DNA of 64,000 nucleotides from Siphonobacter curvatus. Its GTDB lineage: Bacteria > Bacteroidota > Bacteroidia > Cytophagales > Spirosomataceae. Shown one piece after another: positions 54,101 through 61,829 of this stretch. Both the position numbers and the translations under genes were made by a program. The stretch's first letter is position 1, and every line of letters begins with the position of its first letter. The stretch is from assembly GCF_002943425.1 (NCBI RefSeq), contig NZ_PTRA01000001.1, forward strand, positions 1-64,000, written 5' to 3'. Below the pieces are notes generated by a model. It saw only the letters and a program-made list of their open reading frames with translations, did no database searches and had not been told where the DNA came from.

Positions 54101-54817
54101 GAATCTTCTCAGGAGCCAGTATCGCTGACGCCGTACTTCAACGACCGGGTAACACAGATTTTCAAGAATCAATACCTGTCGCCCCGACCGCAAACGCCTA
54201 CGCTGCAACTACCTACGCAAGGTATTGGCGAATGGACGCACCCGCTATTGATGGCAGAGATCGACGACGCGGGTTTACGTAAGCACCTCGCTCAGCACCA
54301 CCACACGCTTACCTTGCCGCAAGGGATTCGGTTTCAGTCACCAGCGGAGGGGAAGAACATCCTTTTCGTTTCCCGCTGGGACAATTACCCAACGGAGGCT
54401 CGACTGCCTGTAACCGGCCGGGCTTCGCACGCGTACCTGCTCCTGGCGGGTTCGACCAATCCCATGCAGAGCCGGATCGAAAATGGGATGCTGGAAATCA
54501 GTTATACGGACGGCACTGCGGAGCGATTAGTACTACGCAATCCCGAAAACTGGTGGCCCATCGAAAAAGACTATCTGGACGATGGCTTTGCCTTCTCAAC
54601 CGGAGCCGTACATCCACCCCGCGTACACCTGAAAACGGGCGAAGTCGTCTATGGGGAAAAAGGCAGCCAGTACAACGGCAAGGAAATCGAAGGCGGAGCT
54701 GCTACGGTACTGGACTTGCCGCTAAATCCTGCAAAAACATTGAAAGAATTCAAGCTTACGGCCTTAGCTAATGATGTGGTAATCGGCCTGATGAGTGTGA
54801 CTTTGGTACGGCTCTGA
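51143..54817 (+). CDS. Large secreted (alpha/alpha)6-barrel protein, DUF4450-like, probable glycosidase
   Basis: 1224 aa from the ATG at 51143 with a signal peptide near residue 10-32 (LLIGGFFFLTHFVFVYELQAQ). N-terminal beta-sandwich (about 35-320), a helical barrel (about 340-720: HYDMNLVYIDALLWHLNWTGDL, WEKRNFDPDGDGLYDAYAAIWASDA, QFSGGAVTHTSAYNYRA-like, WMPYEWSINNVALAES), then C-terminal beta domains. The layout is that of GH78/GH95/GH65-like glycosidases; I recall DUF4450 proteins with this pattern, in glycan-degrading clusters. Substrate unknown. It lies next to GH125 and GH29-B genes, but across the divergent lipoprotein gene. Confidence 0.75.
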   Translation: MTQQSKSIPHRLLIGGFFFLTHFVFVYELQAQELYPVALPDRSWHGEQRALRYRPEGKDFVIVNGKRRFTRALYGTNTAFRAEAGDLPEFALYMPGMGGNLKFGLMKGSVSKWLNDADTITARYRPGSMLYEIKDKLLGRGTLELIILPLADAEGIIVKAQFKNVSNDLELCWTFGGASGKKFNRNGDMGPDPESSFYLKPEYCTDNRFNIQKNTFTLRYGSGLPVQSTSTETAKLKKEQILLGFVPAASTVQLSDATQQESPLQLAQSRAAASPVLTGWVKGNEPLYFALQNPESKAELVYANAATLFAEAEIARKKIADRIQVKTPDPYLNTVGGALSIASDAIWETPSYLHGAIGWRIRLNGWRGAYTADPLGWHDRARTHFRAYAQSQVTAPASGPSVPDTANHLARQQEKLGNAVFTSGYISRDPEGKSIRPHHYDMNLVYIDALLWHLNWTGDLTLARELWPVIQRHLAWEKRNFDPDGDGLYDAYAAIWASDALQYSGGAVTHTSAYNYRANRMAATLAKLLGEDAKPYEREAETIHRAINRVLWIPEKGVYAEFQDAMGLKKRHDVPALWTIYHAIDSDVPDAFQAYQNLRYVDTQIPHIPVRANGLKDQGFYTISTSNWMPYEWSINNVALAESAHTALANWEAGRTEEAFKLWKSELLASMYLGGSPGNFVQISHYDANRGEAYRDFGDPVGINSRTLVEGLFGIVPDALNNRLLIRPGLPKAWTYASLEIPDLLYDFKRNGLTEVYTLKPRFPKKLDLCLRVNALRDGIKQITINGKKVAWKTVPDAIGQPVIELNSPAQDSYEIRVEWTGNDFKSIPLRDTYAQGTTQTFQFPGTLIQKIFDPQGVWQNVQTKGHTLRATITSKPGSRTAFVQLKQGQLTWWHPVCFKVQERLSIVTQSQQTVFQLKNHTDQTMELQYTVQGVSAEVKLQPRGLSKPIQISMAQLHPGTNPITIQTNSGEHFSLTLTNWEAALPESSQEPVSLTPYFNDRVTQIFKNQYLSPRPQTPTLQLPTQGIGEWTHPLLMAEIDDAGLRKHLAQHHHTLTLPQGIRFQSPAEGKNILFVSRWDNYPTEARLPVTGRASHAYLLLAGSTNPMQSRIENGMLEISYTDGTAERLVLRNPENWWPIEKDYLDDGFAFSTGAVHPPRVHLKTGEVVYGEKGSQYNGKEIEGGAATVLDLPLNPAKTLKEFKLTALANDVVIGLMSVTLVRL

Positions 54818-54876
54818 TAGGTACAGATTACGATTTGTTTCCCAAAGGGTTATAAAGTTTTGGGAACGTAGATGAA

Positions 54877-55596
54877 TCAGAAAGGAAAACACTGTTCTGA
54901 CCATTGCAGAGGTTTGGGTAGAGCCTCGTTACTGAATTCCAGATGAATCACCCGGCGTCGCTGCTGATTGGTAGTACGATTGGACGCGTGTAGTAAGAGC
55001 GGCTTCATAAGCATTACGGCCCCCGATTCTACCGGACAGATTTCTTCCGTTTCCTGCTGCCAATCGATGGCTTCGGGTCGGTACACCCCTTTGCAATGCG
55101 ATCCCGGAATCACTTTTAAGGCTCCATTCGATTCAGTCGTATCGTCCAGGTGAATACGAATCGTTAGGTTATTTTCCAGGATTGTCAGCGGAGGCTGTAC
55201 GGCAAACTGATTTTGCTTCACCGTCCAGGGACCGAAGCCTTCCCAATCTATTTTCTGATCCACAGAAATGGTTAAGTCCTGGTGATAGGCAACAAACCAG
55301 TTCGACTGTTCGGGTTTATCAAAATAGATGGACTTAACGAGGAAAGCATTTTTGCCCAATAGTTCCTCTACTAAAGCATTGAAAGCGGGCTTGAACAACA
55401 GAGGCTGTACGGCAGGCACTTCCTTTAGAAACTGCCGGATGGCAAACAGATCAGTCGTCTTGCGGAAGGTTGGTTTCGCCGGATCTACTTCCGCTACGTG
55501 CCGCAGAATCGCATCGATTTCCACGGCATTGAAAAGAGGCTTGGTAATGGCGTATCCTTTATCTGCCAGTTGCTGTTTCAGCGAAGTATATTCCAT
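54877..55596 (-). CDS. Phytanoyl-CoA dioxygenase (PhyH) family protein
   Basis: 239 aa from the ATG at 55596. The Fe(II)/2-oxoglutarate fold is seen: facial triad H105 and D107 (YHQDL) and the distal H203 (LLLHAS), with R213-R215 (QQRRRVIHLEF) as the likely 2-oxoglutarate anchor. VIPGSHCKGVY is typical of the family. Substrate unknown; members hydroxylate lipids, amino acids or natural products. It starts 4 bases after the stop of the GH3-serine hydrolase gene, so the two share one transcript. Confidence 0.88.
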   Translation of the reverse strand: MEYTSLKQQLADKGYAITKPLFNAVEIDAILRHVAEVDPAKPTFRKTTDLFAIRQFLKEVPAVQPLLFKPAFNALVEELLGKNAFLVKSIYFDKPEQSNWFVAYHQDLTISVDQKIDWEGFGPWTVKQNQFAVQPPLTILENNLTIRIHLDDTTESNGALKVIPGSHCKGVYRPEAIDWQQETEEICPVESGAVMLMKPLLLHASNRTTNQQRRRVIHLEFSNEALPKPLQWSEQCFPF

Positions 55597-55600
55597 CGGT

Positions 55601-58600
55601 TTACTTCTGCGAAATAATAGACGTTTCAATCGCCTCATACGCCGCATCCATCACTCGACGCCGGATTCGCAGGCTGGTAATCAGATTATTGTTGGCGTTC
55701 GGATGGACGCGATTGGAAAGAAAAATCAGCACCAGATCGGTCGCCGGATCAGCCCAGACTAGCGTTCCCGTGAAACCCGAATGGCCAAAAGCCCGGGGTG
55801 AAGCAAAAGAAGAGATGTACGCATTGCCATTGGCGTCGGGTTGCCGATCCCAACCCAGTCCCCGATGGCTACGAAGCGTATAGTTATGCGAAAACATGGG
55901 CACTGTGGAGGGCAAAAAGTACCGTCGCCCACCGTAATACCCGTTCTGTAAATTCATCTGCATTAGAATCGCCAGATCGTTGGCCGTACTGAACAAACCC
56001 GCGTGACCCGATACACCGCCCTGAATAGCCGCATTCTGGTCGTGAACGGTGCCGCGAAGCAGGACTTCTCGAAAGACCCGGTCGTCTTCCGTTGGAGCAA
56101 TTTTCCAGTCGCTTACCCCATTCCAGAGCGGACTGAAAAGGGTATTGTACATGCCCAGTGGTTCGTAAAAGGCATCCTGTACCAACTCTTCCAGCGGCTG
56201 ATTGGAAACCTGCTCGACGAGGCGACGCAACATAATCAGGCCCAGATCGGAATAGATAAACTTGTACTGACCCCGACGATCACGTTGCCCGGTCATCGGG
56301 CTATTTACTACCCATTTCCAAACGGAATCAATGGTAGCAGGTTTGGTCCACAGGTCGCGGGCCACCAGCAACGTATAGTTCAGGGTATCTACCCGTACAT
56401 CGAAATCGGGACTGAAAATGCCTTGGGGTTTGGTACGTTCCCAGAAGGGCTGATACGCCAGCAGACCCGACTGGTGCATCAATACGTCGCGAATGACCAG
56501 GTGTTCTTTCGACGTTCCTATCAGTTCAGGCAGGTAATACGATACTTGCTGATTGAGATCCAGAAGCCCGTTTTCGTTGAGTAACATTACGGCCTGTAGC
56601 GTAGCGGCTACTTTCGTTACCGAGGCTAGGTCGTACAGAGTGGTATCCCGAACGGGCTCGAACGGAGTGAGGTTGTAGGTAAGTTTTCCGTAGTTTTTCT
56701 GCCAGACTACGCGGCCTTTGTGAGCGACGAGTACCTGTCCACCGGGGAAAGCTCCCTTCCGGATCGACTCATCCATAATGGCATCAATGCGTTGCAGTTT
56801 GCCTGAATTCATTCCCACTGTTTCGGGCTGACCGTAACTCAGTCGGCCAATGGCCTGGGTAGGCAAGCCGTGTCCTACTGGAAACAAACCTTCAACCGAT
56901 ACCGGCAATTTACCCAGAGCCGGAATGGCTCCGAAGAGTACCTCCGCTACTGCCATTTGAGCGTAGGGATCGCCTTCGTAACCGCATACCAGCGTCGGTA
57001 CCGTCGGGAAATATTTCAGGCTATAGGGGTTGCCAAAGGCACAAACGACTACGCGGTTACCCCGCTTCACCAGTTGCTTGATAAATTCTACCGACGCCCA
57101 GGAAACCCCGTAGTTCTGAGCCACCTTCTGCCGCATTTCGTGCAGACTGACAATGACCACCTGACTGGAATCGACTTTGGCCAGCATTTCCGCAAAAAAA
57201 CGCTCGTCGGTTTTGGTACCGTTGGCGTAACACGTTACGTTGGCGTATTTGCGTAAGGTGTTCTGGAAAACGTTACCATCGCTTTCGCCAATGGCAATGG
57301 CACTCAGTTTCAGGGTATCTAGTTGGACGAATGGAATTAGTGACTGGTCATTCTTGACGACCGTTACCGCATTTTCGTACAGTTGCTGCCGCAAGGCTTC
57401 CGACTGCGGCGTTTTCAATTCTTTAACCAGCGTCTTACTCACCGGAACCGCCTGATACGGCACCAGTCCGACCCGATGTTTCGCATACAGAATTTTCTGG
57501 ACGCGGCGGTTAATTTCCTCTTCGCTAATCTGGCCGCTTTCGATGGCCTGCTTGATTTTTTGTACGGAAGCTCCCACGCTTTCGGGTTGCAGTAATAGAT
57601 CATTACCCGCCAGTAAGGCCTGTAAGTTGGCTTCCGGAGCGAGTTTTCCCTTCGTCACGCCCCGCATATTCATGGCATCCGTCACCACCAGTCCATTGAA
57701 CTTGAGCTGATTCTTTAGCAAATCCGTAACGATGGGGGCCGAAAGGGTAGACGCAATGGGTCGGGATTCGTAGGCCGGTACTTCCAGGTGAGCGACCAGA
57801 ATACTCGCCACACTGTCTTCGATTAAAGCCCGAAAGGGCGGCAGCTCAAACTGATTGAGACGGGCCAGATCGTGCGTGATTTTGGGTAAGGTACGGTGTG
57901 AATCGGTATGGGTATCGCCGTGGCCGGGAAAATGCTTGGCACAGGCTAGTACGCCCGCTTCCTGTAAGCCTCGGGCGTAGGCCTTTCCTTTTTCGGCTAC
58001 GTTTACGGGATCTTCGCCGAACGAACGGTACCCAATAATCGGATTGAGCGGATTGGAGTTAACATCTACGACCGGGGCAAAATTCATCTGTACACCAATG
58101 CGTTTACACTGACGACCAATTTCCCGCCCCATTTCGTAAATCAACTGATTGTTTTGAATGGCTCCCAGGGTCATCTGATGCGGAAAGGACGTACCCAACG
58201 CCAGCCGCATCCCTAAACCGTTTTCAGCATCCAATGAAACGATGAGGGGAATCCGCGACTGCCGCTGATACCGATTGCTCAGTTCAGCCTGTGAATACGG
58301 GTCTCCCTGAAAAAAGATTACCCCTCCAACATGATACGCTTTGATGAGTCGATCAATGGTCGCGTAGTATGATTCATACCGATTGGAGTACGTACCAATG
58401 ACAAAAAACTGGCCGATCTTCTCGTCCAGTGTCATGCTCGAAAGGGTACTGTCCACCCATAGCTGAGCGGCCGAAACTCTGGTAGAATCCAGCATCGGGT
58501 TCGTCAGTACGAGGGAAGAGACCGGTTGACTTTCCGTACTTACACGTTCAATAGATTTCGGGGATTTCCAAGCCGTCAGAGCCCACAGAACACTTAATCC

Positions 58601-58627
58601 CAGATAAACTAACTTATTCTTCAACAT
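55601..58627 (-). CDS. GH3 beta-N-acetylhexosaminidase fused to a serine hydrolase (beta-lactamase class C-like)
   Basis: 1008 aa from the ATG at 58627. A hydrophobic N-terminus (about 6-22) is a signal or anchor. GH3 NagZ-like half, about 55-600: KHFPGHGDTHTDSH (231-244) and nucleophile Asp317 in VVTDAMN. C-terminal half, about 640-1000: class C beta-lactamase/PBP-like domain with SxxK in LASVTK (near 682), YSD (YIYSDLGLI-like) and HSGFTG. The mix of a GlcNAc-releasing enzyme and a penicillin-binding-type domain, known in Bacteroidota, suggests peptidoglycan turnover. It precedes the PhyH gene directly. Confidence 0.9.
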   Translation of the reverse strand: MLKNKLVYLGLSVLWALTAWKSPKSIERVSTESQPVSSLVLTNPMLDSTRVSAAQLWVDSTLSSMTLDEKIGQFFVIGTYSNRYESYYATIDRLIKAYHVGGVIFFQGDPYSQAELSNRYQRQSRIPLIVSLDAENGLGMRLALGTSFPHQMTLGAIQNNQLIYEMGREIGRQCKRIGVQMNFAPVVDVNSNPLNPIIGYRSFGEDPVNVAEKGKAYARGLQEAGVLACAKHFPGHGDTHTDSHRTLPKITHDLARLNQFELPPFRALIEDSVASILVAHLEVPAYESRPIASTLSAPIVTDLLKNQLKFNGLVVTDAMNMRGVTKGKLAPEANLQALLAGNDLLLQPESVGASVQKIKQAIESGQISEEEINRRVQKILYAKHRVGLVPYQAVPVSKTLVKELKTPQSEALRQQLYENAVTVVKNDQSLIPFVQLDTLKLSAIAIGESDGNVFQNTLRKYANVTCYANGTKTDERFFAEMLAKVDSSQVVIVSLHEMRQKVAQNYGVSWASVEFIKQLVKRGNRVVVCAFGNPYSLKYFPTVPTLVCGYEGDPYAQMAVAEVLFGAIPALGKLPVSVEGLFPVGHGLPTQAIGRLSYGQPETVGMNSGKLQRIDAIMDESIRKGAFPGGQVLVAHKGRVVWQKNYGKLTYNLTPFEPVRDTTLYDLASVTKVAATLQAVMLLNENGLLDLNQQVSYYLPELIGTSKEHLVIRDVLMHQSGLLAYQPFWERTKPQGIFSPDFDVRVDTLNYTLLVARDLWTKPATIDSVWKWVVNSPMTGQRDRRGQYKFIYSDLGLIMLRRLVEQVSNQPLEELVQDAFYEPLGMYNTLFSPLWNGVSDWKIAPTEDDRVFREVLLRGTVHDQNAAIQGGVSGHAGLFSTANDLAILMQMNLQNGYYGGRRYFLPSTVPMFSHNYTLRSHRGLGWDRQPDANGNAYISSFASPRAFGHSGFTGTLVWADPATDLVLIFLSNRVHPNANNNLITSLRIRRRVMDAAYEAIETSIISQK

Positions 58628-58840
58628 CCTGATCATCAATACGTACTACGAGAACGCGAAAATATCTCTAAAGTATGAGTTCAAAACATACATATTTCAA
58701 AAATTCGGTTCGCTTTTACGAGGGATTTGGACGAAATTCGCGTTTCTACAGTATCCAACACACCCGATTAGGAATTCATTCAGAGTCTTTTTCGGAATCA
58801 TACATTCATTCGGAAGACCCATTATAAGCCGATTTTTTTC

Positions 58841-60904
58841 ATGCAAGATATAATTCAACTCCTGCCCGATTCTATTGCGAACCAGATTGCGGCGGGCGAG
58901 GTCGTACAACGACCCGCATCGGTAGTGAAGGAGTTGCTTGAAAATTCCATCGATGCAGGGGCTACGCAAATTCAGTTGCTGGTCAAAGACGCGGGTCGTA
59001 CGCTGATTCAGGTTATTGACAATGGTATCGGAATGTCTGAAACCGACGCCCGGATGTGTTTTGAACGTCACGCTACCTCTAAAATCCGCACGGCAGAAGA
59101 TTTGTTTAAAATCCGTACCATGGGTTTCCGGGGTGAAGCGATGGCATCCATCGCGGCGGTATCTCAGGTCGAATTACGCAGCCGCCGGGAATCGGATGAA
59201 CTGGGTACGCACCTGAAAATTGACGCTTCTGAACTGAAAACGCACGAGCCTTGCCAGACGCCCGTTGGCACGAACATCTGCGTGAAAAATCTGTTTTTTA
59301 ACGTTCCGGCTCGTCGTAACTTTTTGAAATCCAATCCTGTAGAGATGCGTCACGTACTGGACGAATTTCAGCGGGTTGCTTTGTCGTATCCCGAAGTGAG
59401 CTTCACATTACACCACGGCGAAACGGAAGTATACAATTTGCCGGGGGGCAAAATGTCCCGCCGGATTGTTGATTTATTCGGGAAAAACTACCGGGAACAA
59501 CTGGCAGATACGCGAGAAGAAACCCCATTCGTGAAAGTATCGGGCTTTATTGGGAAACCGGAGTTTGCTAAGAAAGTACGCGGCGAGCAATTCTTTTTCG
59601 TCAATCAGCGATTCATTCGCCATCCGTACCTGCACCACGCCGTACTGAGTGGTTTTGAAGGACTCATTCCCGAAGGCAATCATCCCTTTTACGTACTCAA
59701 TATCGAAATCGACCCGGCTCATATTGACATCAACGTCCATCCGACTAAAACGGAAATTAAGTTTGATGACGAACGCTCCGTATACGCGATTGTGCGGGCG
59801 GCGGTGAAACGGGCGACGGGTGTATACGGACTGGCTCCGGCCATCGACTTTGAGATGGACGTCAATCTGCTCAACCCGGCTCAATCGCTTTCGTTTCAGC
59901 AGAAAGACTACGCCAGTCACTTCGACGCGTCCGTTCGCGAGAATCGAAAAGTTACCGACGAAGAACAAGTTCCCAGCCGTGACTCGTACGCTTCGCAGGC
60001 TTCCCGACCCCCGGTTCCTAAACGGAATGTCAGTAGCTGGGAAAAGTTGTTTGAAGGACTCGAAGGCCCGATTAAGGAAGAGCGTCACAGTATTTTTGCT
60101 ATTCCCCCCGATATTATTCCCAGTGTAAAACCCTTCACGCCACCCGCTCCCGAAGCTGCTCCGGAAGAAGAAGCGATTTCGGTAGGATCCAGCATTACTT
60201 TTCAGAGTAAGGCCAATCGGCTGCCGATGGAAGAGTCGCCTGCCGAACCCCTTGAAGAAACTCCGCAAGAGTCTGCCCACGAGCAAACCTTCAGTTCGAA
60301 AGCGACGCCCCGTCCAGCGGCTAAAGCTCCTTTACTGGATTATGAACGGATGCTGTTTCAGGTGCATAATCGCTACGTACTCTCGCAGGTAAAGTCAGGA
60401 CTCATGGTGATTGATCAAAAGGCGGCTTACGAACGCATTCTGTACGATAAGTACCGGGGTTCCCTGGAAAAGCGTAATGCAGCATCCCAGCAATTGTTGT
60501 TTCCGAAAACAGTCACCCTAAATCCGATTGATTTTCAATTGGTACTCGAAATTCAGCAGGAAATCCGGGCTTTAGGCTTTGATTTCGCTGAAATTGGAAA
60601 AGATGCGTTCATCCTGTACGGTATACCCGCCGAAGTGATGGATGAAAATGAAGAGGATTTATTCGAAGGCTTATTGGCTCAGTTTCGACAACATTACGCC
60701 GAATTGAAACTGGACCGACCCGAAGCCTTGGCCCGTTCATTTGCCAAGCGTTCGGCGGCTCGCTACCTGACCCGTTTATCTGCCGAAGAAATGAGTGCTC
60801 TGGTCGATCAGTTGTTCGCTTCGAGCAATCCTTCCTACACGCCCGGAGGCGATCCGACCTTTACTATTCTGGGACTTGAAAAACTCGCGGGTTTATTACG
60901 GTAA
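58841..60904 (+). CDS. mutL: DNA mismatch repair protein MutL
   Basis: 687 aa. N-terminal GHKL ATPase motifs: ELLENSIDAGATQIQL, DNGIGM, SKIRTAEDLF, MGFRGEAMASIAAVSQVEL. The C-terminal dimerisation domain lies about 505-685. The metal-binding endonuclease motif DQHA(x)2E(x)4E reads DQKAAYERILYD here, with H to K and the last E to D, and no CPHGRP motif near the end, so nicking activity is doubtful. A Pro/Glu-rich linker is at 350-500. MutL links MutS mismatch recognition to repair. Terminator at 60930-60961. Confidence 0.96.
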   Translation: MQDIIQLLPDSIANQIAAGEVVQRPASVVKELLENSIDAGATQIQLLVKDAGRTLIQVIDNGIGMSETDARMCFERHATSKIRTAEDLFKIRTMGFRGEAMASIAAVSQVELRSRRESDELGTHLKIDASELKTHEPCQTPVGTNICVKNLFFNVPARRNFLKSNPVEMRHVLDEFQRVALSYPEVSFTLHHGETEVYNLPGGKMSRRIVDLFGKNYREQLADTREETPFVKVSGFIGKPEFAKKVRGEQFFFVNQRFIRHPYLHHAVLSGFEGLIPEGNHPFYVLNIEIDPAHIDINVHPTKTEIKFDDERSVYAIVRAAVKRATGVYGLAPAIDFEMDVNLLNPAQSLSFQQKDYASHFDASVRENRKVTDEEQVPSRDSYASQASRPPVPKRNVSSWEKLFEGLEGPIKEERHSIFAIPPDIIPSVKPFTPPAPEAAPEEEAISVGSSITFQSKANRLPMEESPAEPLEETPQESAHEQTFSSKATPRPAAKAPLLDYERMLFQVHNRYVLSQVKSGLMVIDQKAAYERILYDKYRGSLEKRNAASQQLLFPKTVTLNPIDFQLVLEIQQEIRALGFDFAEIGKDAFILYGIPAEVMDENEEDLFEGLLAQFRQHYAELKLDRPEALARSFAKRSAARYLTRLSAEEMSALVDQLFASSNPSYTPGGDPTFTILGLEKLAGLLR

Positions 60905-60929
60905 TTATACGTTGATAGCATTCATTCGT

Positions 60930-60961
60930 AGCTCAGGTCTGTTTATGGCCTGAGCTTTTTT
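60930..60961 (+). terminator. Terminator of mutL
   Basis: AGCTCAGG (60930-60937) / CCTGAGCT (60949-60956), 11-nt loop, then T6. It is 26 bases past the stop. Confidence 0.88.
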
Positions 60962-60991
60962 GTGTTCAGAAACAAAAGTTTACCTTGTTTA

Positions 60992-61006
60992 TGCAACAAT
61001 GTTGCA
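60992..61006. promoter_or_regulatory. Candidate operator TGCAAC-N3-GTTGCA
   Basis: Perfect 6-base arms (TGCAAC 60992-60997, GTTGCA 61001-61006) around AAT. It lies just upstream of the -7 box at 61015, over the -33 region, where a repressor would block RNA polymerase. The form resembles metal-responsive (Fur/Zur-type) operators, which is inference. Confidence 0.5.
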
Positions 61007-61014
61007 AAGTATGC

Positions 61015-61022
61015 TACTTTTG
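61015..61022 (+). promoter_or_regulatory. -7 element of the 61.1 kb lipoprotein gene
   Basis: TACTTTTG matches TAnnTTTG, about 60 bases ahead of the start codon. No good TTTG at standard spacing, which fits a promoter needing relief of repression or an activator. Confidence 0.5.
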
Positions 61023-61082
61023 TAACGAATTTGTTCCACGTTTACCGAAAGGAAAATTTCCGTTCGCAAACTTCAACGTTTT

Positions 61083-61619
61083 ATGCAAAAGAAATTCTGG
61101 CTGTATTTGCCACTCCTTGCCTTAGTTACTTTAGCCTCCTGCAAAAAAGAGGATGATCCGGAACCGGATGAAAACGAATTGATTACGACCGTAGAATTAA
61201 CGCTGACGGGTAATGGTACTTCAAAAGTGTATACCTGGAAGGATGTAGACGGGGAGGGCGGAAATGCTCCCGTAATCGATTCCATCGTGCTGGCGAAAGA
61301 TCAGACGTATACGTATGCCTTACGTTTTCTGGATGAATCCAAATCACCGGTAGAGAATGTAACGGAAGAAATTAAGGAAAGAGATTATGAACACCTCGTG
61401 GTGATGACGCCCAGTCCAGTTGGCTCGATGACCGTTACGATTACGGACAAGGATCGTAATAACCGACCCGTTGGGTTGGTCGGAGAAATTAAAACCCAGG
61501 CTACGGCGGTAAAGGGAAAATTGAAAGTACAGCTTCGGCATCAGCCCGGGGTAAAGGATGGCTCTCCCATTCCCGGCGATGACGACGCCAATGTCGATTT
61601 TGATGTGGAAATCAAATAA
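61083..61619 (+). CDS. Lipoprotein, putative metal-receptor accessory type, function unknown
   Basis: 178 aa. Lipobox LASC with Cys20, then an acidic stretch KKEDDPEPDENE. The mature part has TVELTLTGNGTSKVYTWKDVDGEGGNAPVIDSIVL and FLDESKSPVENVTEEIKERDYEHLVV, a pattern I recall in small lipoproteins beside ZnuD-like TonB receptors in Bacteroidota, often named type 1 periplasmic binding fold. No receptor gene is adjacent here. The TGCAAC palindrome upstream fits metal control. Function is not proven. Confidence 0.75.
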   Translation: MQKKFWLYLPLLALVTLASCKKEDDPEPDENELITTVELTLTGNGTSKVYTWKDVDGEGGNAPVIDSIVLAKDQTYTYALRFLDESKSPVENVTEEIKERDYEHLVVMTPSPVGSMTVTITDKDRNNRPVGLVGEIKTQATAVKGKLKVQLRHQPGVKDGSPIPGDDDANVDFDVEIK

Positions 61620-61677
61620 AACGCTTCGGTACGGCTGATCGTTTTGTACGAAGGTCTTCCGAAAACGTTTACTTGGA

Positions 61678-61709
61678 AACAGCGGCTTCTTTGGAGTCGC
61701 TGTTTTTTT
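61678..61709 (+). terminator. Terminator after the 61.1 kb lipoprotein gene
   Basis: 12-bp stem AACAGCGGCTTC (61678-61689) / GGAGTCGCTGTT (61693-61704) with two G-U pairs, TTT loop, then more T to 61709. Confidence 0.85.
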
Positions 61710-61742
61710 GTACCTCGTAAAAATCATTCGTGCGAAGTCACG

Positions 61743-61750
61743 TACCTTTG
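61743..61750 (+). promoter_or_regulatory. Candidate -7 element of the ubiE-porT promoter
   Basis: TACCTTTG fits TAnnTTTG, 79 bases before the GTG start of ubiE. No -33 TTTG at the usual spacing. Confidence 0.4.
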
Positions 61751-61829
61751 CCGAACTTTCCCGGGCAAACCAGCGTATAATGTTATACAGCAAGCCTATG
61801 ATTTTCAGGTCATTTAAATTCTAGCAGAC

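Noticed and set aside
54818-54876. CCCAAA/TTTGGG hairpin between the large secreted protein gene and the PhyH gene
   Set aside because: The stem is short and bulged and has no T-run, so it is too weak to call as a terminator.
59474-60286. 270-aa open frame on the minus strand
   Set aside because: It is antisense to mutL, and its Phe/Arg/Gly-rich composition is an artefact of reading mutL backwards.
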